Below the pieces are notes generated by a model. It was not told the DNA's origin and searched no databases. It worked only from the letters and a program-made list of their open reading frames with translations. Of a stretch of DNA of 48,055 nt, positions 26,294 to 34,977 are shown piece by piece. The position numbers and the translations under genes were made by a program. How positions within the stretch are numbered: the stretch's first letter is position 1; each line of letters opens with the position of its first letter. The DNA is from Alphaproteobacteria bacterium. GTDB lineage: Bacteria > Pseudomonadota > Alphaproteobacteria > Sphingomonadales > Emcibacteraceae. The stretch spans positions 1 to 48,055 of the forward strand of contig JAADFR010000003.1 of NCBI GenBank assembly GCA_013152755.1. Direction: 5' to 3'.

Positions 26294-27286
26294 ATGAAAA
26301 TCAAACCTGATCTCCCCCTGTTGGATGGCGAATTTCCGGTTGAGAATGCGCCGTCCGTTCAGTTAAGAAATGGCGAGCTATGTATTCCGCAACATTATTT
26401 GCGCTATCACCATAGCCGCTATTCCGTCGAGAAAATTATACTGGATATTGACTATAATGACCGGTATCTCATTTTTGTTAGCGCGGATGATACAGGGGTA
26501 TATATCCAGATCGGGATCATCGGCTTTGATAATTACCGCACGCAGAAGTCTCAAAAAACGTTAAAGGTTGTTTATGGGCGCAAATGGCGTGTTGAATCGC
26601 AATTGCCAACTTCCGAGGTCATTCAAACCACCTTTTTGGCTCTGAAGAAGGCCCGGGAGCATGAAGTCCGTGAAGTTTTCCGGCTCACCTGTGATCACGG
26701 CTTTACCACACCTTTTAACAACCACCATGACCTGCCCCTGATCTCTCAAAATTCTGATCTGGTCCGTCCACACAAAGATGAAACCGGGGTTATTAGCCTT
26801 GAACAGCACCTTAAATGCATTCGGTATGATCAAGCGGAATTATATTTGAAAGACGTTACGCAGCTCGCCAATGAAAAATGGCTGATCGACATTGAAATTA
26901 AATCAGACCCCAAAGGTCAATTGCCGGAAATCAGAGATATGGATATATCATTTCTGATGACCTCCCTGAATGTCAATGAGCTATATTATCAGCTCATGGA
27001 TGAATTCCTGTCCTTAAGTGACCGTCATGTGGATGAAAATTTTCTGTATAAGGGCTTTGCGCGCTTCAGCCGCAATAACAGCATCACAGCCATTGCCGAA
27101 TTATCATCCCTGTTACGGCAAAGGTCTTTGCATGAGGAACATCATGGCTTTGCCGATGCCTTTGAAACGGCCATTTATGAAACCGACAAAGCCCGAGTTC
27201 CAAAACTTGGCGAGGGCCCCCTATCCGAAAAGATAAGAGGAAACCTCGCCCGTTTTGGTCAGTTGGAGGGTATCCTTCCTGAATGA
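26294..27286 (+). CDS. Hypothetical protein, 330 residues
   Basis: I do not recognise this family. The protein appears soluble and mixed alpha/beta, without signal peptide or membrane segment. The N-terminal 110 residues look beta-rich (VEKIILDIDYNDRYLIFVSA, GVYIQIGIIGF). The middle has EVFRLTCDHGFTTPFNNHHD, and the C-terminal third is helical (LNVNELYYQLMDEFLSLSD). It begins 23 bases after the MAPEG stop on the same strand, so co-transcription is likely. Codon use looks like that of its neighbours. Confidence 0.75.
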   Translation: MKIKPDLPLLDGEFPVENAPSVQLRNGELCIPQHYLRYHHSRYSVEKIILDIDYNDRYLIFVSADDTGVYIQIGIIGFDNYRTQKSQKTLKVVYGRKWRVESQLPTSEVIQTTFLALKKAREHEVREVFRLTCDHGFTTPFNNHHDLPLISQNSDLVRPHKDETGVISLEQHLKCIRYDQAELYLKDVTQLANEKWLIDIEIKSDPKGQLPEIRDMDISFLMTSLNVNELYYQLMDEFLSLSDRHVDENFLYKGFARFSRNNSITAIAELSSLLRQRSLHEEHHGFADAFETAIYETDKARVPKLGEGPLSEKIRGNLARFGQLEGILPE

Positions 27287-27290
27287 ATAA

Positions 27291-27839
27291 TCAGGCCGGA
27301 GTCCATTCAAATTTCTTGAAAGCATCATCTACAGGGGTTTTGGCCACATGATTTACATAATTGCTCATGACTTTCTGCGACAATCCCAGAATAACCTCAA
27401 GAATATTTTGCGACGTATAACCGGCATCCAGAAAGATGCTAATATCTTCCTCGCTCACCTGCCCGCGCTGAAGTAGCATTTGGCGGGTGAATGTCCTCAA
27501 GGCTTCCAGCTTTTCCGGTAGGGGTGTGTTATCCCGCAACGCATTGGAAATATCATCGCTAACCCCCATCATCTGAGCAACCACCGTATGGGCCGGTACG
27601 CAATAGTGACATTCATGCTCAACATTAATGGTCTGCCAGACAACAGTCTGCTCATCTGCCGACAGGGATGTCTTCATAAACAGCCCATGGACACGCTGAT
27701 AGGCCTCCAGCAAACTTGGTGAAGTCCCCATTACCGCGTGAAGGTTGGGAATACGGCCAAAGGCCTTTTTTGAGTTTTCAAAAAGGGGCAGCGTATCTTC
27801 AGGAGCCGTTTCGGGGGTATGTACAGCAAATTCAGTCAT
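27291..27839 (-). CDS. Carboxymuconolactone decarboxylase/AhpD-like protein
   Basis: This 182-residue protein has the AhpD-type redox motif EHECHYCVPAH (E-x3-CxxC-x3-H order), which in relatives gives alkylhydroperoxidase or disulfide reductase activity. The segment FGRIPNLHAVMGTSPSLL is typical of the peroxidase-related CMD subfamily. I chose the ATG at 27839, with GGAAA about 9 bases upstream; the ATG at 27845 is too close to that site. It is divergent from a TetR regulator across two operator-like repeats. Confidence 0.87.
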   Translation of the reverse strand: MTEFAVHTPETAPEDTLPLFENSKKAFGRIPNLHAVMGTSPSLLEAYQRVHGLFMKTSLSADEQTVVWQTINVEHECHYCVPAHTVVAQMMGVSDDISNALRDNTPLPEKLEALRTFTRQMLLQRGQVSEEDISIFLDAGYTSQNILEVILGLSQKVMSNYVNHVAKTPVDDAFKKFEWTPA

Positions 27840-27864
27840 TATCATTTTCCAGTCAGGTTTATAT

Positions 27865-27911
27865 TTGAGTGATCGTTCAAAAAAACTACTTTATTTTGAG
27901 CGACCGTTCAA
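27865..27911. promoter_or_regulatory. Paired operator-like repeats for the TetR regulator
   Basis: TTGAGTGATCGTTCAA (27865-27880) and TTGAGCGACCGTTCAA (27896-27911) are near-identical, each an imperfect palindrome with TTGA/TCAA ends. They lie 31 bases apart, about three helical turns, in the intergenic region between the AhpD-like and TetR genes. The form matches TetR-family operators and suggests repression of both genes. Confidence 0.75.
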
Positions 27912-27946
27912 GTATAAATATTATAAAAATAACCAAGGTGAGATTT

Positions 27947-28534
27947 ATGGGTAGATTACAGCGTTATGACAAGGTAGAAACTTTGGAAAAAGCGATGAAT
28001 ATTTTTTGGCGGAACGGTTTTTCCGGAACGTCACTGCGCGACCTTGAAAGCTGCCTTGATATGCGCCCCGGCAGTATCTATGCCAGTTTTGGCAATAAAG
28101 AGAGTTTTTATCAGCAGGCAATGGACTTTTATGCCGCCCGGAATTTTGACAATTTCAAGAAACATATGGAAAGCGCGGAAAGTTTTATGGCGGGACTTGG
28201 TCAATTCATAAGACAGATACTTCTGGATGACCAAAGTCCTAGATGCTGTATGTTAGCCAAAACAATATCTGATGTCAGCCCCGGCTCAGACAAATTACAC
28301 GCCAAAGCCACTATGATGATCTCCTCCTTTGAGGATATTATCGTAACCGAGCTGACCCGCGCCAGAAAAAACGGCGAAGTCAGCCGGAACTGCAACCTGC
28401 AATCCCTCGCCCGTTATATTCAGGTACAGATATTGGGGTTGAGGTCTTACGCTGAAATGCAAAAGCCCTCTGCGGAAATTCTGGACTTACTGGATGATGC
28501 CCTTACAGCAATCAAGGCTAAAGCGGCCAGTTAA
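27947..28534 (+). CDS. TetR-family transcriptional repressor
   Basis: This 195-residue protein opens with a TetR DNA-binding domain: ETLEKAMNIFWRNGFSGTSL, then GSIYASFGNKESFYQQAMDF. The C-terminal ligand domain includes CCMLAKTISDVS, like the TetR C-terminal family of the YcdC/NemR type. The start at 27947 has AAGGTGAG upstream; the longer ORF would run through the operators. The divergent AhpD-like gene is the likely target, and a reactive or electrophilic ligand is possible but unproven. Confidence 0.92.
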   Translation: MGRLQRYDKVETLEKAMNIFWRNGFSGTSLRDLESCLDMRPGSIYASFGNKESFYQQAMDFYAARNFDNFKKHMESAESFMAGLGQFIRQILLDDQSPRCCMLAKTISDVSPGSDKLHAKATMMISSFEDIIVTELTRARKNGEVSRNCNLQSLARYIQVQILGLRSYAEMQKPSAEILDLLDDALTAIKAKAAS

Positions 28535-28539
28535 GAAAC

Positions 28540-29169
28540 TTACAGAATATGAATATGGTTGGCGATACTGACTGCCTGGGTTCTGTTTTTTGCTTTCAAG
28601 GCCTTCAATATCCCGGCAATATGTACTTTTACCGTACCTGTCGCAATATTAAGCTCCCGCGCAATAATTTTATTGGGTTTCCCCTCTGATAACAGATGCA
28701 GAACCTCAAGTTGCCGTTTAGACAGAATGGACCTGTCAGCACCATTGGTCAAACCATAAGTTTCTCTATTCGGTGTCCCCCCGATCACTTCCGGCGTAAA
28801 ATATCTGCCGCCTGCCAAGACAATATTTAAAATGGACATGGTGATTTCTTTTTTAGGTTGCTTTCTGATGAAAGCATGAATGCCCATTTCATATGCTCTG
28901 CGCATTATGGAATATTCTTCCGCTACAGAAAAAATCACAATATTAGTTTTAAAATCAGCCTTCTCAATCTTGGCCAGCATATCTGAGCTACTGATATCAG
29001 GTACATCAATATCAATAATAACCATATCCGGTAATACATCTTTTACCAGATCAACAGCTTCTTCTATTGTGCCCGCTTCCAAAAAAGCACAATCCTTGTC
29101 CATCTGTCCGAGGATGACCTTCATACCCTCTCGACAAATATCAAATTGGTCAATTAATAATATACGCAT
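28540..29169 (-). CDS. LuxR/NarL-type response regulator
   Basis: This 209-residue protein has a receiver domain and a C-terminal LuxR helix-turn-helix (LSKRQLEVLHLLSEG, ARELNIATGTVKVHIAGIL). The phospho-acceptor is Asp53 in VIIDIDVP, with Ser82 and Lys104. The usual acidic pair is reduced to Asp7-Gln8. It lies 85 bases downstream of the three-PAS histidine kinase on the same strand, so it is the likely partner. The targets are unknown. Confidence 0.88.
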   Translation of the reverse strand: MRILLIDQFDICREGMKVILGQMDKDCAFLEAGTIEEAVDLVKDVLPDMVIIDIDVPDISSSDMLAKIEKADFKTNIVIFSVAEEYSIMRRAYEMGIHAFIRKQPKKEITMSILNIVLAGGRYFTPEVIGGTPNRETYGLTNGADRSILSKRQLEVLHLLSEGKPNKIIARELNIATGTVKVHIAGILKALKAKNRTQAVSIANHIHIL

Positions 29170-29254
29170 CCTGCCTTGCCCTTTTTACGCTAACGTAAAT
29201 TAGAACTCTCAATAAAGTTGGTCAACCTAACATATGGCCTAGCCTGAGCCTCAA

Positions 29255-31189
29255 CTAAGCCATTCGGCCTATTTTTACATCAGCCTCAGCCGTGACCTCA
29301 TTTTTGGAGAAATGAACAGAAAAACAACTTCCCTGCCCTACTTTACTTTCCACCTGAACCCGGCCGCCTTGAAGCTCCACCAGATCCTTTACGATCGTTA
29401 ACCCCAAGCCGATCCCCCCATATATTCTATTTAAATCCATATTTTCCTGAACGAAAAGATCAAAGATAATATTTGAATCCTCCAGGCCAACCCCGTGATC
29501 GGTAATATCAATGATAATTTCATTGCCCTCTGAATATAAATCAACCTTGACAGTCTCACCCTCTCCGGAAAATTTAATAGCATTTTCAATAAGGTGAACC
29601 AGTATCTGTTGCATAAGAACGGGATCCAGATATAGTTCCCCCATATCATCAGTTACAGAAGTCTCAATATCTATATTCTTCTCCGCTGCCCGGTTAGAAA
29701 CAAGAGATTTTGTTGTATCCAAAAATTCCTGTACAGAAAAATTCTGAGGATTGCTTTTAAGTGAACCAAGTTGATGGCTCGTAATATGTAAAATATTCTG
29801 AACCAGTTTTAAAAGATCCTCACCGCTGTTTTTAATATCAACAGCATAGTCACGGTAAGCATCAATATTAATTTCCCCCAACACCTCATCTGCAATCAAA
29901 GTCCCAAAACCAATAATAGCGTTGAGCGGCGTTCTAAGTTCGTGACTTACAGTAGATAAGAATTGAGCCTTGGCCACATCGGCGTCCTCTGCCCGTCTTT
30001 TGGCAAGACGTAGTTCCTGTTCCCGGTTCCAATGTTCGGTAATATCCTGAATTGTCCCGTCCATCCGTACAGCCACCCCATCATCCGTACGCAATATTTT
30101 ACCTATTTGCCTGACAACCTTCTCCGCGCCATCAGCAAGAACGATACGGTGGGTAATATTATAGGGACACAAGCCTTTCAAAGCGTCAAAAATGGCCTTT
30201 CTCACATACTCCCTGTCTTCAACATGAACCATTTCCATAAAGGCATCATATTTTGGTGCATGGAAGCTGAGTTCAAGATCAAAAATATTATAAACTTCGT
30301 CTGACCATGTCACCTCATTGGACACCAAAGTCCACTCCCAATTTCCAAGGCGGGCAATTCTTTGCGCCCCCGCCAATCGAGCCTGGCTTGCCACCAAAGC
30401 TTTATTAGCTGTCACGAGCTTGGTAATATTTTTACCTTCAAGAACAATCAAAGTTGATTGCCCATCATCAAGGCATATTTTTTTCAACGAGATATCCAGA
30501 ATAATTTTCTGATTATTCTCACCCCGCACATTAACAATAAGAGAAGCATCCTCCCCGGATTTAAGATTTAACACAGCCTCTTTTATCAGGAGAAAATCTG
30601 TTTCACTGGCCCAGAATTCACAATCCCATATTTTCTTGCCCACATCCTTCTGTGGTTTTACCTTTAGCATATGAATTATGGTGTCATTATATTCCACCAC
30701 GTCTCCATCCCCATTCATCTCAATAATTACGTGATGTGATGTATTAAAAAGCATCCTGAATTTTTCTTCATTTTCACGGATTACTTTTTCCTGATCCAGC
30801 CTGTAACTAATATCCCGGCAAATTGCCGTAAAGCGACAAGAGCTTCCCTCCGGGTGTTTCTGTATTGAAATATCAAGCGGAACCTTATCCCCTGATTTCG
30901 TCACGCCATAGAGATCAATTCGCTGGCCCATCCGGCGCGATTTTTCTCCTGTCTTGTCATAGGATATGACAAGATCCTTATGCATGGAATGCATGGATTC
31001 AGGCAAAATAATATTTAATGATTTTCCAATAACCTCTTCGGCGCTATAACCGAAAATCTTTTCAGCAGCATCGTTATATCGAGCAATATTCTGATCTTGA
31101 TCAAGTGATATGATTGCATCAGCCGAGAAATTAATGATCTCAGCCAGAATATCTGTATCTTGCCCATCTGCAACAAATTTATTGCCCAT
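29255..31189 (-). CDS. PAS-PAS-PAS sensor histidine kinase
   Basis: This 644-residue kinase appears cytosolic, with no clear membrane segment. Three PAS domains lie at about 10-130 (FSADAIISLDQDQNIARYND), 140-260 and 270-390 (GNWEWTLVSNEVTWSDEVYN). HisKA carries His416 in FLSTVSHELRTPLNAIIGF. The ATPase has Asn536 in HLIENAIKF, DHGVGL at about 564 and GGIGLGLTIVK at 591. No LOV cysteine motif or heme motif is evident, so the signal is unknown. It is probably co-transcribed with the following LuxR-type regulator. Confidence 0.92.
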   Translation of the reverse strand: MGNKFVADGQDTDILAEIINFSADAIISLDQDQNIARYNDAAEKIFGYSAEEVIGKSLNIILPESMHSMHKDLVISYDKTGEKSRRMGQRIDLYGVTKSGDKVPLDISIQKHPEGSSCRFTAICRDISYRLDQEKVIRENEEKFRMLFNTSHHVIIEMNGDGDVVEYNDTIIHMLKVKPQKDVGKKIWDCEFWASETDFLLIKEAVLNLKSGEDASLIVNVRGENNQKIILDISLKKICLDDGQSTLIVLEGKNITKLVTANKALVASQARLAGAQRIARLGNWEWTLVSNEVTWSDEVYNIFDLELSFHAPKYDAFMEMVHVEDREYVRKAIFDALKGLCPYNITHRIVLADGAEKVVRQIGKILRTDDGVAVRMDGTIQDITEHWNREQELRLAKRRAEDADVAKAQFLSTVSHELRTPLNAIIGFGTLIADEVLGEINIDAYRDYAVDIKNSGEDLLKLVQNILHITSHQLGSLKSNPQNFSVQEFLDTTKSLVSNRAAEKNIDIETSVTDDMGELYLDPVLMQQILVHLIENAIKFSGEGETVKVDLYSEGNEIIIDITDHGVGLEDSNIIFDLFVQENMDLNRIYGGIGLGLTIVKDLVELQGGRVQVESKVGQGSCFSVHFSKNEVTAEADVKIGRMA

Positions 31190-31684
31190 TACTTACCCTA
31201 TATTCACTCGGGATTCAGGCGCTCGCATTTTAGCTTTACGCATGAACCCCACCCTTGGATACACTAAAAAAGCTATACGTAAGCCTTATAGTACATCATT
31301 AATTTTTTTTATCCTTGACCTGCAACAATTCATTTTTTTGTATTTTATGCTATGTAAACTGCGGCCTGTAAGTGATAATAAGAAGCAAAAACTTATGGAA
31401 TGGTTAATTTTACCCTGCCGTAGGCCATTATTTCACATATAAAACATAAGCATAGGCCAAATGGGTTAGAAGAATACATGATATTACATCTTATAATGGA
31501 ATAGCACGTTCAGATGCCGCCTTATTAGAGGCCAATTTCCATTTTTATCCCCCGCAGAATGTATGAAAATATTTATGTAATTCCTACAAAATGCCAAAAT
31601 TTCACCCGATTTGTACTATTTAATCCGGCATATATGAAAGCTACAATCAAGTATATTTGAAGCATAATCATATTCTGGAAAGAC
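31190..31684. other. Gene-free AT-rich region (495 bases)
   Basis: No convincing gene lies between the PAS kinase and the saccharopine dehydrogenase. The weak plus-strand frame at 31110-31442 is mostly antisense to the kinase and has no coding character. The region must hold both divergent promoters. GGAAAG lies 4 bases before the ATG at 31685 and is its ribosome-binding site. I see no clear operator or RNA. Confidence 0.6.
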
Positions 31685-32797
31685 ATGACAAAAAATATAA
31701 TCTGGTTACGCCATGAATTTCGCGCCACGGAACGCCGTACTCCGCTCCTGCCCTCTGGGGCAAAAGCCCTTATCAATGAAGGTTACGATGTCGTCGTTGA
31801 ACGCTCTGACAAACGCATTATAGAAGACGCCCAATTCGCCGCGATAGGTTGCCGTATGGTGGGTGCCGGATCATGGGCAAAGGCACCGAAAAATGCCGTC
31901 ATTCTGGGATTGAAGGAGTTGCCAGACAAGCCAGAACACTTGAAAAACACCCATATCTATTTTGCCCATGCCTATAAAGAACAAAGTGGCTGGCAGGACT
32001 TGCTGACCCGCTTCACGACGGGCGGCGGCGATCTTCTGGATATTGAATATATGGTCAAGGACGGCAAAAGAGTTGTTGCTTTTGGTTATTGGGCCGGATA
32101 TATGGGCGCCGCCCTTGCCCTTACCCACTGGAACAACCAGCAATCAGGCGGGAAACGCTATCTGGATAGCAGCCTGCATCCTTTTGATAATGCCGCCCTT
32201 TTAGACAAAACCATTCAGAAGTCAGCTGTATCAGGCAAAAAACCGCGGGTTCTTATCATCGGTGCCGGGGGACGTTGCGGCAAGGGTGCCAAGGAAATCC
32301 TGACCCAGCATGGGGCCAACATCACCTGCTGGGGCCGGGACAAAACCCGACAGATCGACCGGACCGCCCTGCTGGACCATGACATCCTGATTAACTGTGC
32401 TTTTATCATGGATGACGTCCCCACATTCCTGCGCCGCAAAGACCTGACCGAGAAAGCCCGCCTGTCTGTGGTGGCCGATATTTCCTGTGATCCTTTCAGT
32501 GCCTTTAATCCGATCCCGCTGTATCATGACACAACAAGCTGGGATAAGCCCTATATCACCATTGATGGGCCCAGTGGCCGCAAAACCGTGGATATTATTG
32601 CCATTGATAACCTGCCGTCCCTTTTGCCGCGGGAGGCCAGTATGGAATTTTCAGAGCTACTGTTGCCCCATCTGATGACCCTGAAAGACCGTGACAGTGA
32701 CCCCGTATGGGCCTCTGCCCGTCACAGCTTTGACAAGGCCGTCTGCTTGATGGACACAGAATATGGTAAAACGGATAAAATTCACGCTGTAAAATAA
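31685..32797 (+). CDS. Saccharopine dehydrogenase (L-lysine forming), LYS1-like
   Basis: This 370-residue enzyme interconverts saccharopine with lysine and 2-oxoglutarate using NAD. It resembles yeast Lys1: GLKELPDKPEHLKNTHIYFA with Lys77 and His95 (FAHAYKEQSGW) at the catalytic positions, then the NAD loop VLIIGAGGRCGKGA near 190 and DISCDPFSAFNPIPLYH. The LYS9-like gene follows 12 bases later. In bacteria this pair more likely supports lysine breakdown or osmoprotection than lysine synthesis; that is inference. Confidence 0.9.
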   Translation: MTKNIIWLRHEFRATERRTPLLPSGAKALINEGYDVVVERSDKRIIEDAQFAAIGCRMVGAGSWAKAPKNAVILGLKELPDKPEHLKNTHIYFAHAYKEQSGWQDLLTRFTTGGGDLLDIEYMVKDGKRVVAFGYWAGYMGAALALTHWNNQQSGGKRYLDSSLHPFDNAALLDKTIQKSAVSGKKPRVLIIGAGGRCGKGAKEILTQHGANITCWGRDKTRQIDRTALLDHDILINCAFIMDDVPTFLRRKDLTEKARLSVVADISCDPFSAFNPIPLYHDTTSWDKPYITIDGPSGRKTVDIIAIDNLPSLLPREASMEFSELLLPHLMTLKDRDSDPVWASARHSFDKAVCLMDTEYGKTDKIHAVK

Positions 32798-32809
32798 AAA
32801 GGATAATAT

Positions 32810-33988
32810 ATGCCATCACAGTCTTCTATCTCATGGCCCGCTATACATTGGGTCGGCGTTGGATTGGCATCAGGTCCGGGCATTGTTGCTCTGGCCAAAA
32901 AATGGGGTGAGATAAGCGTCTGGGACATGTCTCTTGACCGGGCAAAGGCTTTGAAAGACCATATCGCCAAAGATAATAAACTGAACATCCGTCCGTTAAA
33001 CCTGACTGACAAGGCATCATTAGCTGACTTCCACAATACCCTCAATCCGGGCGACATCATTGTCTCCATGCTGCCTGCGGCCTTTCATGTGCAAATGGCA
33101 AAGATAGCCTTGAGCGCAAATTGCCATATGGCAACCTCAAGCTATCTAAGTGATGACATGCTTGCCCTTAATGATGAGGCAACGACAAAGGGTCTGTCTC
33201 TCGTCAATGAGGTGGGGCTCGATCCGGGCATTGACCATCTGTTGACCCATATTCTGGTGGATGAGGCGCGTAAAGCCGACGTATTGGGCAAAGGGCGCAC
33301 CATTGATTTTGTCTCCTATTGCGGCGGGGTTCCCGCCCGGCCAACAGCCTTTACCTATAAATTCAGTTGGACACCGCTGGGCGTGTTGACCGCCCTGACC
33401 AATCCGGCCCGTATGATCCGGGATGGCAAAGAACGCACCGTAGAAAAAGCCTGGCAGGATGTTAGCGACCTTCCTCTCAATGGTGAGGTCTTTGAAGTCT
33501 ATGCCAACCGCGACAGCCTGCCTTACATTGCCGAATATGGTCTTGACGGTGAAAGCAACCTGCGCACATTCATCCGGGGAACATTGCGGCTGTCCGGCTG
33601 GAAAACCGCATGGCAGGATATTTTCAAAACCCTTGAAACCGCAAGCCCCGCTGAGCTGAAATCACTCTCCGATCAATTATGGCATGACCATCAATATGAT
33701 GACGGTGAAGAAGACCGGGTCGTGCTTTATGTGGCGCTGACATCTACCGATGACAACGGCGGTATATGGCAGGGTACTCTGTCCCTTGACTGTTCCGGCA
33801 AAGGGTGGCAATCCGCCATGGCAAGGACGGTATCTCTCACTGTGGCAGAAGCCGTCAATGCCCTTATGGAGGCCCGCCTGAGCCCCGGCGTTCAGGCCGC
33901 GCCCCATGACGTAGCCGAAGCCCGCAAATGGCTGGACGGTTTGAAAGACAACGGCATTGATATTCACATGGATATTTTAAAACCCTGA
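32810..33988 (+). CDS. Saccharopine dehydrogenase family protein (glutamate-forming type), LYS9-like
   Basis: This 392-residue oxidoreductase interconverts saccharopine with aminoadipate semialdehyde and glutamate in related proteins. The N-terminal Rossmann part has HWVGVGLASGPGIVALAKK and DIIVSMLPAAFHVQMA. The catalytic part has LVNEVGLDPGIDHLL and SYCGGVPARPTAFTYKFSW, both characteristic. The glycine motif at the N-terminus is unusual (GVGLASGPG rather than GxGxxG). It lies 12 bases after the LYS1-like gene. Its end overlaps the convergent LysR gene by 12 bases. Confidence 0.88.
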   Translation: MPSQSSISWPAIHWVGVGLASGPGIVALAKKWGEISVWDMSLDRAKALKDHIAKDNKLNIRPLNLTDKASLADFHNTLNPGDIIVSMLPAAFHVQMAKIALSANCHMATSSYLSDDMLALNDEATTKGLSLVNEVGLDPGIDHLLTHILVDEARKADVLGKGRTIDFVSYCGGVPARPTAFTYKFSWTPLGVLTALTNPARMIRDGKERTVEKAWQDVSDLPLNGEVFEVYANRDSLPYIAEYGLDGESNLRTFIRGTLRLSGWKTAWQDIFKTLETASPAELKSLSDQLWHDHQYDDGEEDRVVLYVALTSTDDNGGIWQGTLSLDCSGKGWQSAMARTVSLTVAEAVNALMEARLSPGVQAAPHDVAEARKWLDGLKDNGIDIHMDILKP

Positions 33989-34876
33989 AAAGGTTACTTT
34001 GATCATTTGTGACAAGGTTTTTATCAATGGCGTATGAATAGCCTCTGGCCGCATGACAATATAAGCCTCCCATAGAGGAAAGTTGTGCAAAGGAATGACT
34101 TTAAGCTGCCCACTCTTTATATCTTCGGAAAATAATATATCCGGGCCAGCAACCACATGGTGGGTCGATTTGGCAACAGCAACAAGCAACCTGTAATTCT
34201 CCGATAACAGATATTTTTCCTTATCCAGAGGGCCATCATGTTCGTCCTCAAACCATGTTTCAATCGCCGGAGGAATGCTCGGAACCGCCAGCGGGTATTT
34301 AAACACCGCCGCCATATCTATTTTTGAGGCCTCAAGAGAAAACAAGGGGTGCGATGGACAAGCCACAAAAATAACATTGCGCTGGCCAAGGCTTTCCACA
34401 TGATAGTCCCTGAATTTCTCCACATTGGAGAAAGCCCCAACCGCAATATCAATCTCCCCCTCCTCAAGCATCACCATCAGCTTTGCCGCATTATCAACCT
34501 TGATATGAAAACCAACATGTGGAAAGTTCTTAAGAAAGTCCCCAAGGGTTTTTGGCAGAATCTCTTCCTCTATTACCGGCCCGACACCAAGGCGTAACGT
34601 CCCGACCTCCTGCCCCGCCATCATAACCAGCTCACGTTCCAGAATAGTCATTTGCTTTGATATGGCAGCCCCGTCAGCAATAATTTTTTTGCCAAAATCC
34701 GTCGGAATTACCCCTTTAGTGGATCGGTGAAATAATATCATGCCCAATATATCCTCAAGGCGGGCAATTCTTTTCGTCAGGGCCGGTTGTGACATGGATA
34801 GTTTGGGTGCCGCCTTGTTAAAACTGCCCTCCGCCGCCAGTACCGTAATCCTGTTGATATCTGAAATATCCAGCAT
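33977..34876 (-). CDS. LysR-family transcriptional regulator
   Basis: This 299-residue LysR protein has an N-terminal helix-turn-helix (GSFNKAAPKLSMSQPALTKR, RLEDILG) and an effector-binding domain. It is divergent from the alkylsulfatase-like gene with about 100 bases between starts, so that gene and the following oxidoreductase are the likely targets. A perfect 10-bp palindrome lies just upstream of its start. Confidence 0.92.
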   Translation of the reverse strand: MLDISDINRITVLAAEGSFNKAAPKLSMSQPALTKRIARLEDILGMILFHRSTKGVIPTDFGKKIIADGAAISKQMTILERELVMMAGQEVGTLRLGVGPVIEEEILPKTLGDFLKNFPHVGFHIKVDNAAKLMVMLEEGEIDIAVGAFSNVEKFRDYHVESLGQRNVIFVACPSHPLFSLEASKIDMAAVFKYPLAVPSIPPAIETWFEDEHDGPLDKEKYLLSENYRLLVAVAKSTHHVVAGPDILFSEDIKSGQLKVIPLHNFPLWEAYIVMRPEAIHTPLIKTLSQMIKVTFSGF

Positions 34877-34889
34877 AGCTATTCCTTTA

Positions 34890-34944
34890 AGTTATAACTA
34901 TTAGGATAAACTAGAAGTATCAAGAATTACAGAAGTTAGTTATA
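34890..34944. promoter_or_regulatory. Candidate LysR operator
   Basis: AGTTATAACT (34890-34899) is a perfect palindrome 14 bases upstream of the LysR start. AGTTAGTTATA (34934-34944) repeats its half-site closer to the divergent metallo-hydrolase. This arrangement is typical of LysR autoregulation plus activation, but it is inferred from sequence only. Confidence 0.45.
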
Positions 34945-34977
34945 TTTATTCCGAATGATATTAAAAGGGATATTCTC

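Noticed and set aside
26294-27286. Hypothetical protein as a mobile-element or phage gene
   Set aside because: No phage or transposase motif, neighbouring repeat or base-composition change supports this.
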